Part shown: positions 50,501 through 56,494 of the stretch, one piece after another | Layout: every line of letters begins with the position of its first letter | Numbering within the stretch: position 1 is the first letter of the stretch | DNA from: Schaedlerella glycyrrhizinilytica_A | GTDB taxonomy: Bacteria; Bacillota; Clostridia; Lachnospirales; Lachnospiraceae | Length of the DNA: 64,000 nucleotides | NCBI RefSeq assembly: GCF_042852765.1 | Contig: NZ_AP031414.1 | Reading direction: 5' to 3' (one strand) | Notes under the pieces: model-generated | What the model was told of the DNA's origin: nothing | The model's input: only the letters and a program-made list of their open reading frames with translations | The model's database searches: none | Made by a program: the position numbers and the translations under genes

Positions 50501-50927
50501 TTTTGATATGCAGCAGATCGTGTCGGGAAAAACTTCCGGGGAAGAGACCGATATGCATATCGGGCTGAGCAGGATGATCCGGAAAAATTCCGGCGGTGAG
50601 GGACAGAACCCTCTGTATGTAGCGCTTCTCGCCAGCTTTGCGCAGATTTACCGGATCAACCAGACTTCGCGGATCCGGAGAAATCCGACGCTTCGGCTTG
50701 TTGTGCTGGACGAGGCATTTTCCAAGATGGATGCGGAAAAAGTGGCAAGCTGTATCTCGTTGATCCGCGGACTCGGCTTTCAGGCGATCATCAGCGCGAC
50801 CAACGATAAGATCCAGAATTATCTGGAAAATGTGGACAAGACCTTTGTGTATGCCAATCCGAATAAGAAACACATTTCCATACAGGAATTTGAACGGACG
50901 GAATTTGGGGCGTTAGAAGATGAGTAG
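47550..50927 (+). CDS. jetC: Wadjet JetC / MukB-MksB-like SMC ATPase
   Basis: A 1125-residue SMC-like ATPase, the motor of a loop-extruding complex. Walker A GHSGSGKST (residues 37-45) is near the N-terminus. Long heptad-rich coiled coils flank a hinge-like globular region at about 470-600 (FVNVQILADLLDI start). The C-terminus has a signature-like NSGGEGQNP (about 1013) and Walker B LRLVVLDEAFSKMD (about 1053). TTG 47550 follows GGGAGG by 8 bp inside the end of jetB. Wadjet JetABC detects circular plasmid DNA by extrusion, with JetD cutting it. No jetD is found after this gene. Confidence 0.92.
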   Translation: MEKTQAFQALSKICLNNWHYIDKKVLTLNEGINFFTGHSGSGKSTVLDALQIVLYADTDGRRFFNKAAADDSDRSLIEYLRGMVNISENNESQYLRNQNFSSTIVLELERTDTREKQCVGVVFDVETATNEISRLFFWHTGGLLENQYRADRRCLTTVEVREYLQRTFAADQFYYGPSNERFRRQLYDIYLGGLDGEKFPRLFKRAIPFKMNIRLEDFVKEYICMEQDIHIEDLQESVMQYGRMRSKIEDTLEEIQKLTEIGEVYQTFDEKQQKAVSCAYQIARLEMLYLEQKIQEYHDRVNGRKEEIGQQKIRQAKLEEEQGHLQKDYEDVLVRIANSGYSGLEKELETLNETLERLAGSKARWQQTSERLKEWKDQDVTPNQTIWDIDRFLKGTISEQEMERLQSSLKEMRQELEEERQENASRLKAVKKEEKEAREELKELKQGRKAYPRELEEARYELRNRLQEYCGKFVNVQILADLLDIKNERWHNAVEGYLGNNKLLLVVEPRYAREALEIYKEMDKRKYCRAAVLDTERVMENEHAVRPGALAEEVTAKTDYAAAYIRFFLGNVMKCESVEELRECRIGITPDCVLYHSYRLQHINPDLYTKRAYIGETSMRKRIRQLELKCEELQNERLPLQEAEVKIRRLLELEMLPQPTDDYMQWIKDADMISDKEKRKKHLQEQMEQLREESVAVLDAQKNKLMERMEEKKASVDLVKREIWKNEKDIDGYQRAIIDQEEALAVKTKEVQAMSGKEVHDLETEFQEFLAAKKSVNYDYLRRQKVSEQQPLLEQAEREYQKLVDVRSAYLRTYPNRTFSASARDNTAYEKLLEELQCGDLERYRESAKEQAKSAVEHFKDDFIFKIRAAIRDAYQRKDELNRIISKLDFGKDKYQFVITKNKGADGKYYKMFMDDALQIDPMQLSHTMDNQLNMFTMEHEEEYGEMMNELINIFIPPENATREELDEAKKNMEKYADYRTYLSFDMQQIVSGKTSGEETDMHIGLSRMIRKNSGGEGQNPLYVALLASFAQIYRINQTSRIRRNPTLRLVVLDEAFSKMDAEKVASCISLIRGLGFQAIISATNDKIQNYLENVDKTFVYANPNKKHISIQEFERTEFGALEDE

Positions 50928-50961
50928 AAACAATGAGCAGAAACAGGAGGGATCAGAGTGA
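50920..50961 (+). other. 13-codon mini-ORF bridging jetC and the YfcE gene
   Basis: ATG 50920 overlaps the jetC stop (TAG 50925-50927), encodes MSRNNEQKQEGSE, and its TGA (50959-50961) overlaps the GTG start at 50958. It contains the ribosome binding site of the next gene. It may only couple translation. The sequence contains an imperfect 13-bp repeat (ATGAGTAGAAACA, then ATGAGCAGAAACA). Confidence 0.4.
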
Positions 50962-51527
50962 AGTTAATGATCGCATCAGATATCCATGGTTCGGCATTTT
51001 ACTGCCGTTCCATGATCGAAGCATTTGAGCGGGAGGAGGCGGACCGTCTCCTGCTTCTCGGAGATATATTGTACCATGGTCCGCGCAACGATCTTCCGGC
51101 AGAGTATGCGCCGAAGAAAGTGATCGCGATGCTGAATCCATTGAAGCGGAATTTACTTTGCGTCCGTGGAAATTGTGACACGGAAGTGGATCAGATGGTG
51201 CTGGAGTTTCCGGTACTGGCGGAATATTGTCTGCTGGAACTGGACGGACAGACGATATTTGCGACGCATGGGCATACATGGAACCCGGCGAAACAGCCGA
51301 TGTTAAAAGGCGGGGACATTCTTCTGAACGGGCATACCCATGTCCCTGCAAATGAAGAATTAAAAACGGAGTCCGGGGAAGTATGCAGATATATGAATCC
51401 GGGATCCGTTTCGATACCGAAAGAGGATTCGCCGCATAGTTATATGATTTATGACAAGGGGACATTTTACTGGAAAAATCTGGAGGGAGAGGTATATCAG
51501 ACATGGAAGACAGATTCGCATTGCTGA
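50958..51527 (+). CDS. yfcE: YfcE-type metallophosphodiesterase
   Basis: A 189-residue calcineurin-like phosphodiesterase. All five metal-site motifs are present: DIHGS, GDILYHGPRN, GNCDTEVD, THGHTW and NGHTHVPA. E. coli YfcE, a Mn2+-dependent phosphodiesterase of uncertain natural substrate, is very similar and also starts KLM-ASDIHGS, supporting GTG 50958 (ribosome binding site CAGGAGGG). It sits 30 bp after jetC in the same operon and overlaps the NYN gene by 25 bp. It is normally a housekeeping gene, so its link to JetABC may be accidental or functional. Confidence 0.92.
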   Translation: MKLMIASDIHGSAFYCRSMIEAFEREEADRLLLLGDILYHGPRNDLPAEYAPKKVIAMLNPLKRNLLCVRGNCDTEVDQMVLEFPVLAEYCLLELDGQTIFATHGHTWNPAKQPMLKGGDILLNGHTHVPANEELKTESGEVCRYMNPGSVSIPKEDSPHSYMIYDKGTFYWKNLEGEVYQTWKTDSHC

Positions 51528-52522
51528 TCGACGCGGACAACGTATCCGCAAAATATATCAAACCAATCTTGGACGAGCTGTCCAAGTACGGAAACGTAAC
51601 ATACAAACGAATATACGGAGACTGGACAAGCACCTATAATTCCAGTTGGAAAGAGGTGCTTTTACAGAACAGCATCACGCCGATCCAGCAGTTCAGTTAT
51701 ACGCACGGAAAAAATGCAACCGATTCGGCGATGATCATCGATGCGATGGACATGCTGTATACGAGTGAACTGGAGGGATTTTGTCTTGTATCCAGCGACA
51801 GTGATTTCACAAAACTGGCAAGCCGTCTCCGGGAGAGCGGGCGCATGGTGATCGGTATGGGAGAGAGTAAGACGCCTGCTCCGTTCCGAAAAGCGTGCGA
51901 TATTTTTACCGAGTTGGAATTGCTTCTGGAAGACAATACATTGGGAAATACAGTGATCGCTAACCCGGCAGTCAAAGGCGAAAAACAGGCGGCGAACGCG
52001 GCGGCAGCAAACGGAAACGGCAGCGGAAACAGTGAAAATAAGAGTTCCCGAAAAGCAAGCGTCAATGCGGTCGGAAAAAACCAGATTGAGGAAGCCGTTG
52101 TCAAGATCATCACGGAAAATCAGAATAATGATAAAGAAACCGGGCTTGGCGAAGTGGGAAGCCGTCTTGTGAAACTATACCCGGATTTTGATGTGCGTCG
52201 GTATGGTTACAGCCTGCTGTCCAAATTCCTGGAGACATTTCCAAAGCTGAAACTGAAGCAGGACGGCACGCAGGTGACGGTCATGCTGTATGAAGACAAG
52301 AGTAAGAAAGAGATGCTGGAAGAATATTTGATGCAGCAGATCATTTCGGCGGGGGCGCAGGGAATTTCTCTTGGAACACTCGGAAACCGGATCCGGAACA
52401 AATTCGGGGATTTCAAAGTGCGGGATTATGGCTATTCCCAGTTTAAACAGTATGTGCAGAGCTTTGAAAACGTGCGTGTCGAGGATGACGGAGAGCAGAA
52501 CTGGGCAGTTTATCAGAGGTGA
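51503..52522 (+). CDS. NYN-domain nuclease with two C-terminal LOTUS (OST-HTH)-like domains
   Basis: A 339-residue protein. Residues 1-145 form a NYN/PIN-like domain of the LabA/DUF88 type with the acidic catalytic residues in LLIDADN (Asp10, Asp12), KNATDSAMIIDAMD and VSSDSDFTKL. A low-complexity Ala/Asn/Gly-rich linker (about 155-185) leads to two LOTUS-like repeats, one with GEVGSRLVKLYPDFDVRRYG and one with GTLGNRIRNKFGDFKVRDYG. Such proteins are RNA- or DNA-directed nucleases, and LOTUS domains bind nucleic acids. It is the last gene of the jetABC operon and the only nuclease candidate in it. Confidence 0.92.
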   Translation: MEDRFALLIDADNVSAKYIKPILDELSKYGNVTYKRIYGDWTSTYNSSWKEVLLQNSITPIQQFSYTHGKNATDSAMIIDAMDMLYTSELEGFCLVSSDSDFTKLASRLRESGRMVIGMGESKTPAPFRKACDIFTELELLLEDNTLGNTVIANPAVKGEKQAANAAAANGNGSGNSENKSSRKASVNAVGKNQIEEAVVKIITENQNNDKETGLGEVGSRLVKLYPDFDVRRYGYSLLSKFLETFPKLKLKQDGTQVTVMLYEDKSKKEMLEEYLMQQIISAGAQGISLGTLGNRIRNKFGDFKVRDYGYSQFKQYVQSFENVRVEDDGEQNWAVYQR

Positions 52523-52575
52523 GAAGAGATGCTGAAGATTTATTTAGGAGAGATGGAAGCGCAGTGCGGCAGCAG

Positions 52576-53391
52576 TTACTGCGGCTGCGCCATCACCATC
52601 ACCTGCGTGATATATTCTTCCTCCGACTGGATCACAAAATCATTCATCCCTTTTTCGTAGGCATAACCGGTCAGTTTCAGGTTGTGTGATCCGGCATAGC
52701 GAAGAAGCCGGTCATATGTCTCGGGAAGCTTATCCCAGCCGCCTTTCGCATAGGTGCAGAGATAGGTTCCGGCCGGTTTGGTGAAAAGATCTTTTTGGGT
52801 GTGAGGATCCAAAGCCGGAGTGAACAGACCGTCATATTCTTCAAAATCTTTCCGGTGTATTTTGTCAATGGAGAGATAACTGCCGACACCTGCGCGGCAC
52901 TGCTTGATTCCCCACATTTTTTTAATATAGGAAAATAAATCTTTCATTTCATCGTCACGGAATGTAAAAGGCGCTGTCAGATAAGTTTCCTGCGGACATT
53001 GGACCAGATGGATGCCTGCGTCTTTTTTTGTCTCGCAAAGACGGAGCTGCTGTTTTTTCGTCTGGAGCAATTCTTTTGTCTGTTTTAATTTTTCGATTTT
53101 TTGATCGATTTCTTTTGTTTTCTGGTCTACAATGGCGATAAAATCTTCTGCATTGGGCGCATCCAAATAAGATTTGATCTCCTCGATACTCATATTTAAT
53201 TCTTTTAACATTAAAATATATTCAAAATGGATGCTCTGTGCACTGTCGTAATAGCGATAATGATTGTCGCCTTTTGTTTCGGGGGAAAATAATCCGATAG
53301 AGTCATAATAATGCAGGGTACGTTTGTTGACTTCATGAAGCGCGGCAAATTGCGCGGTTGTCAGTTTAGAAAAATCTTCTTTTCTTTTCAT
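52576..53391 (-). CDS. MerR-family regulator with GyrI-like effector domain
   Basis: A 271-residue regulator. The N-terminal MerR HTH (LTTAQFAALHEVNKRTLHYYD, then RYYDSAQSIHFEYILMLKEL) is followed by a coiled-coil dimerisation helix (about residues 75-115) and a C-terminal GyrI/BmrR-like ligand-binding domain. BmrR-type proteins activate multidrug exporters on binding drugs. ATG complement at 53389-53391 has AAGGAG upstream, giving this start. It is divergent from the GNAT gene with a 14-bp tandem repeat between them, so it may control that gene. Confidence 0.9.
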   Translation of the reverse strand: MKRKEDFSKLTTAQFAALHEVNKRTLHYYDSIGLFSPETKGDNHYRYYDSAQSIHFEYILMLKELNMSIEEIKSYLDAPNAEDFIAIVDQKTKEIDQKIEKLKQTKELLQTKKQQLRLCETKKDAGIHLVQCPQETYLTAPFTFRDDEMKDLFSYIKKMWGIKQCRAGVGSYLSIDKIHRKDFEEYDGLFTPALDPHTQKDLFTKPAGTYLCTYAKGGWDKLPETYDRLLRYAGSHNLKLTGYAYEKGMNDFVIQSEEEYITQVMVMAQPQ

Positions 53392-53477
53392 ATTTTTCTC
53401 CTTGACTTTACAGTTACTGTATACTTTATGCTCATTGTATCGAAAAAAAGCAGGAAGCGCAACATGGAAATATATCC

Positions 53478-53561
53478 GGAAAACAGATTTTGGAAAACAT
53501 ATTTCGGAAAACGGATTTCGGAAAATGGATTCCGGAAAACGAGTTTTGAGAAACGGGTTCA
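53478..53561. repeat. 14-bp tandem repeat, six copies
   Basis: Six consecutive 14-bp units, consensus GGAAAACGGATTTC: 53478-53491, 53492-53505, 53506-53519, 53520-53533, 53534-53547 and 53548-53561 (the last two more diverged). A partial 12-bp unit precedes at 53466. It fills the MerR-GNAT divergent intergenic region. Confidence 0.85.
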
Positions 53562-53593
53562 AAAGTGTGCGCAAGTCAGGAGAGGAGAATTTT

Positions 53594-54235
53594 ATGAAAA
53601 CGGAAGTAAATTTACGGGCATTTCAGAAAGAAGATACAGAAGCGATCGAGGCAATTATCAGAGAGGCATGGCATTATGATGATCTTTGCAGTCATAAGAC
53701 GGCATGCAAACTGGCGCGTGTATTTTTGAGCAGTTGTCTGGCAAATCAGACGTATACGAGAGTTGCGGAGATCGACGGTAAACCGGCAGGCATCATCATG
53801 GCGAAGAATATCGAAGAACATCATGTGCCGCTTCGGTATCGGATACGGCAGTGGCGTGCAATCCTGTCGGTAATGCTTTCCAAAGAGGGACGGAAAGTGT
53901 CAGGGATCTTCGGAGGAGTCAACGACATTGATAAGGCGCTGCTGGCAGAGGCACAGACACAATATCAAGGGGAAGTTGCATTTTTTGCGGTATCGTCGTC
54001 GGTGCGGGGAAAAGGCGTCGGAAAGATGTTGTATCGTAAAATGCTGGATTATATGAGAGCGCACAGCATTGAAAAATTCTTCCTGTTCACAGATACAAGC
54101 TGTAACTATGGATTTTATGAACATCAGGGAATGCAGAGAAGATGTGAAAAGCAGAAGACATTTGAGATAGACGGTAAAAAAGCAGAGATGACGTTCTTTT
54201 TGTATGATGCGGCAACAGACTTGCAGGCAATCTGA
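53594..54235 (+). CDS. GNAT-family N-acetyltransferase
   Basis: A 213-residue GNAT. The acetyl-CoA binding motif A appears as VSSSVRGKGVGKMLYRKML and the C-terminal part as FYEHQGMQRRCEKQ. Substrate is not evident; GNATs modify antibiotics, polyamines or protein N-termini. ATG 53594 is preceded by AGAGGAG (53581-53587). The divergent MerR regulator and the tandem repeat between them suggest inducible expression. A terminator follows. Confidence 0.88.
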   Translation: MKTEVNLRAFQKEDTEAIEAIIREAWHYDDLCSHKTACKLARVFLSSCLANQTYTRVAEIDGKPAGIIMAKNIEEHHVPLRYRIRQWRAILSVMLSKEGRKVSGIFGGVNDIDKALLAEAQTQYQGEVAFFAVSSSVRGKGVGKMLYRKMLDYMRAHSIEKFFLFTDTSCNYGFYEHQGMQRRCEKQKTFEIDGKKAEMTFFLYDAATDLQAI

Positions 54236-54341
54236 AAATCTATCGGATGAGAATAATAGGATTAGAATCGATGAGGAAAAGGCGATTGGGCATAAAAAGG
54301 TGACCGGAAAGTGACCAGAGCGCAATCGTCAGATGTTTCCA

Positions 54342-54391
54342 AAACAGCGAAAACCCGCTAACCACAAGGGCTAACGGGTTTCGTTGTTTTA
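54342..54391 (+). terminator. terminator after the GNAT gene
   Basis: AACAGCGAAAACCCGCTA (54343-54360) pairs with the TAACGGGTTTCGTTGTT arm (54372-54388), followed by TTTATAG. Confidence 0.85.
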
Positions 54392-54598
54392 TAGTTATCT
54401 AAAGGAATGAGAGTAAAGTGCGGCATCCCGGTTATCCGGGATACCAATACTTTATGAGGGGGGAGATAGTTGTTTATCAACTATCTGAATTTAGTATATG
54501 CAAAAAATGTGGCCAAAATATGTTGAATATATAAAACAAATCGAAAAAATATTATGAAACTCTAAATTTCCGCGGAATTTCTCCGGAGTTAATCCCGT
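54392..54598. other. gene-poor region with two hairpins and a 26-codon ORF
   Basis: ATCCCGG-TTAT-CCGGGAT (54425-54442) lies inside a larger AAAGT/ACTTT stem, and GATAGTTG-TTTAT-CAACTATC (54465-54486) follows. ATG 54454 opens a 26-codon frame to TAA 54532-54534 that contains a CKKC pair (SICKKCGQN), but no good ribosome binding site precedes it. Could be a small structured RNA or small protein. Neither is established. Confidence 0.35.
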
Positions 54599-55573
54599 TT
54601 ACGATATACGAAGTATCTGACCGGCGTAGATTAGATTTGGGTCAGCCAGATGATTTAACGCAGCGAGAGCATTTACCGTAGTGTGATACTGCAATGCGAT
54701 CTGGCTCAGTGTATCTCCCGGCTGAACGGTGTAATATAGAATAGAAGCATCGGCATTTTCGGGAATACGAAGTGTCTGACCGGCATAGATCAAGTCTGGA
54801 TCAGTCAGATCGTTCAGGGAGGCAAGTACATTTACGGTGGTTCTAAAACGGACCGCAAGCTGGCTTAGCGTGTCACCCGGCTGGATTATATAAGTAATAT
54901 AATCAGGAGGTTCAGGTTCCGGGGATGGGGAAACCGGAGCGTCGGAGAGGTGGTTCAGACCGGCGGTATGGATGATCGTCGGATAATCGATGAATCCGGC
55001 ATCGAGGTCTACATTTCCGGAGATGCCGGGGATCGTTCCCTCGTTTGTATATTGCCAGATTCCACAGTTTGTTCCGTCAAACTGTTCGTTATAATAAGCA
55101 TACCAGAGCGCATAGCGGTCAGAAAAATCCGATGGCAGGTATTGTGTCAGGAAGTTGCGGTTGCTGTAATACATTGCAAAATAGCCGCGTTCCTCAAGCC
55201 GGTTGCAAAAGGCGGTTACGATCTGTGCAGCGAGCTGCGGGGTGATCGTGACTCCGTTTTGTGCCGCGTAGTTTAGCGTTGCCTGTTCTATATCATAGCA
55301 GATCGGGTAGTCGAAGCGGTGGGAGGAAATTGCGTCGAGACATCCGTCCGCTTCCTGCCGGGCTGTCTCGGGGCTGATCGCATAGCAGAACCAGTAGGCA
55401 CCGACCGGGATCCCAAGCCGGTTGCATTCGGCGGCATTTCGGTGAAACTGGCGGTCAACGGTTCCGAAACCATATCCGGCGCGAAGCATGGCAAACTGAT
55501 AACCGGCAGACTGCACCTGCGTCCAATCGATCGTTCCCTGAAATTCACTGACATCAAGTCCTTTTTGTGACAT
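54599..55573 (-). CDS. GH25 lysozyme with two LysM domains
   Basis: A 324-residue muramidase. The GH25 domain (about 1-195) has the GLDVSEFQGTIDW start, the CYDIE catalytic region, and GNVDLD near its end. A proline-rich linker leads to two LysM peptidoglycan-binding repeats (YIIQPGDTLSQLA and YTVQPGDTLSQIA). There is no signal peptide at the N-terminus, unusual for a cell-wall enzyme and reminiscent of phage endolysins, although no other phage genes are nearby. Ribosome binding site AGGAG (complement of 55580-55584). Confidence 0.94.
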   Translation of the reverse strand: MSQKGLDVSEFQGTIDWTQVQSAGYQFAMLRAGYGFGTVDRQFHRNAAECNRLGIPVGAYWFCYAISPETARQEADGCLDAISSHRFDYPICYDIEQATLNYAAQNGVTITPQLAAQIVTAFCNRLEERGYFAMYYSNRNFLTQYLPSDFSDRYALWYAYYNEQFDGTNCGIWQYTNEGTIPGISGNVDLDAGFIDYPTIIHTAGLNHLSDAPVSPSPEPEPPDYITYIIQPGDTLSQLAVRFRTTVNVLASLNDLTDPDLIYAGQTLRIPENADASILYYTVQPGDTLSQIALQYHTTVNALAALNHLADPNLIYAGQILRIS

Positions 55574-55610
55574 AAGAAAACTCCTTTAAATAAGCGGGAT
55601 AGAATATTTA

Positions 55611-55650
55611 CCCAAAGCGAACACTTTGTATTGAAAGTGTTCGCTTTGGG
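55611..55650. repeat. perfect 17-bp inverted repeat between divergent genes
   Basis: CCCAAAGCGAACACTTT (55611-55627), loop GTATTG, AAAGTGTTCGCTTTGGG (55634-55650). No T run follows on either strand, and it lies upstream of both flanking genes, so an operator or RNA element is more likely than a terminator. Confidence 0.85.
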
Positions 55651-55703
55651 TACTAATATATGCGGATAAAGAAAGAGATGTGCATCATTTCCAAGTTAAG
55701 AAA

Positions 55704-55738
55704 TTCCTAAGATTTTCCCCAAACCTCCTTAAATTTTC
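55704..55738 (+). promoter_or_regulatory. direct repeats upstream of the response regulator gene
   Basis: TTCCTAAGATTTTC (55704-55717) and CTCCTTAAATTTTC (55725-55738) are 21 bp apart, two helical turns, just upstream of AT-rich -10-like text. This is the layout used by OmpR-family regulators, suggesting autoregulation. Confidence 0.45.
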
Positions 55739-55774
55739 TTCTATATCATGTATACTGTAAGGGAGGTGATGAAA

Positions 55775-56470
55775 ATGTATAATATTTTAGTATGTGATGA
55801 TGACAAAGCGATCGTTGAGGCGATTGAAATATATTTGAGCCAGGAGGGCTACCATATCCTTAAGGCTTACGACGGAGAGCAGGCATTGAAGATATTGGAG
55901 ACAGAAGAAGTACATCTGCTTGTGCTCGATGTGATGATGCCGCGTCTGGACGGAATCAGGGCAACACTTAAGATCAGGGAAAAACACAGTATCCCGATCA
56001 TTATTTTGTCGGCGAAGTCAGAGGATGTGGATAAGATCCTCGGGCTGAATGTAGGGGCGGATGATTATGTGACGAAGCCGTTTAATCCATTGGAACTGGT
56101 TGCGCGGGTGAAATCACAGCTGCGGCGCTATACACAGCTTGGCGGCACGGCGAAAAAAGAGTCGGAGCATGTGTACGAAGTCGGCGGGCTTCAGATCAAT
56201 GATGATCTGAAAGAAGTGACGGTGGATGGAGAAAAGGTGAAACTGACTCCGATCGAATATAATATTTTACTATTGTTGATGAAAAATCAGGGGAGAGTTT
56301 TTTCGATCGATCAGATCTATGAATCTATCTGGAATGAAGAAGCGATCGGAGCGGACAATACGGTTGCGGTACATATTCGGCATATCCGGGAGAAGATCGA
56401 GATCAACCCGAAAGACCCGAGATATTTGAAAGTTGTGTGGGGAGTTGGATATAAGATTGAAAAAATGTGA
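55775..56470 (+). CDS. OmpR-family response regulator
   Basis: A 231-residue regulator with a receiver domain (Asp52 in LLVLDVMMPRLDG, acidic residues CDDD at 7-10, conserved Lys in DYVTKPFNP) and a C-terminal winged helix (VKLTPIEYNILLLLMKNQGRVFS). ATG 55775 is chosen because GGGAGGTG (55761-55768) is optimally placed; upstream in-frame ATGs overlap that site. The kinase follows after 24 bp. Confidence 0.94.
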   Translation: MYNILVCDDDKAIVEAIEIYLSQEGYHILKAYDGEQALKILETEEVHLLVLDVMMPRLDGIRATLKIREKHSIPIIILSAKSEDVDKILGLNVGADDYVTKPFNPLELVARVKSQLRRYTQLGGTAKKESEHVYEVGGLQINDDLKEVTVDGEKVKLTPIEYNILLLLMKNQGRVFSIDQIYESIWNEEAIGADNTVAVHIRHIREKIEINPKDPRYLKVVWGVGYKIEKM

Positions 56471-56494
56471 GGGTTCTCCGGAAAGGAGTTTAGG

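Noticed and set aside
47412..50873. An open frame of 1153 codons on the minus strand opposite jetC
   Set aside because: It mirrors the codon bias of jetC, has no domain I recognise and no fitting ribosome binding site; jetC has clear ATPase motifs.
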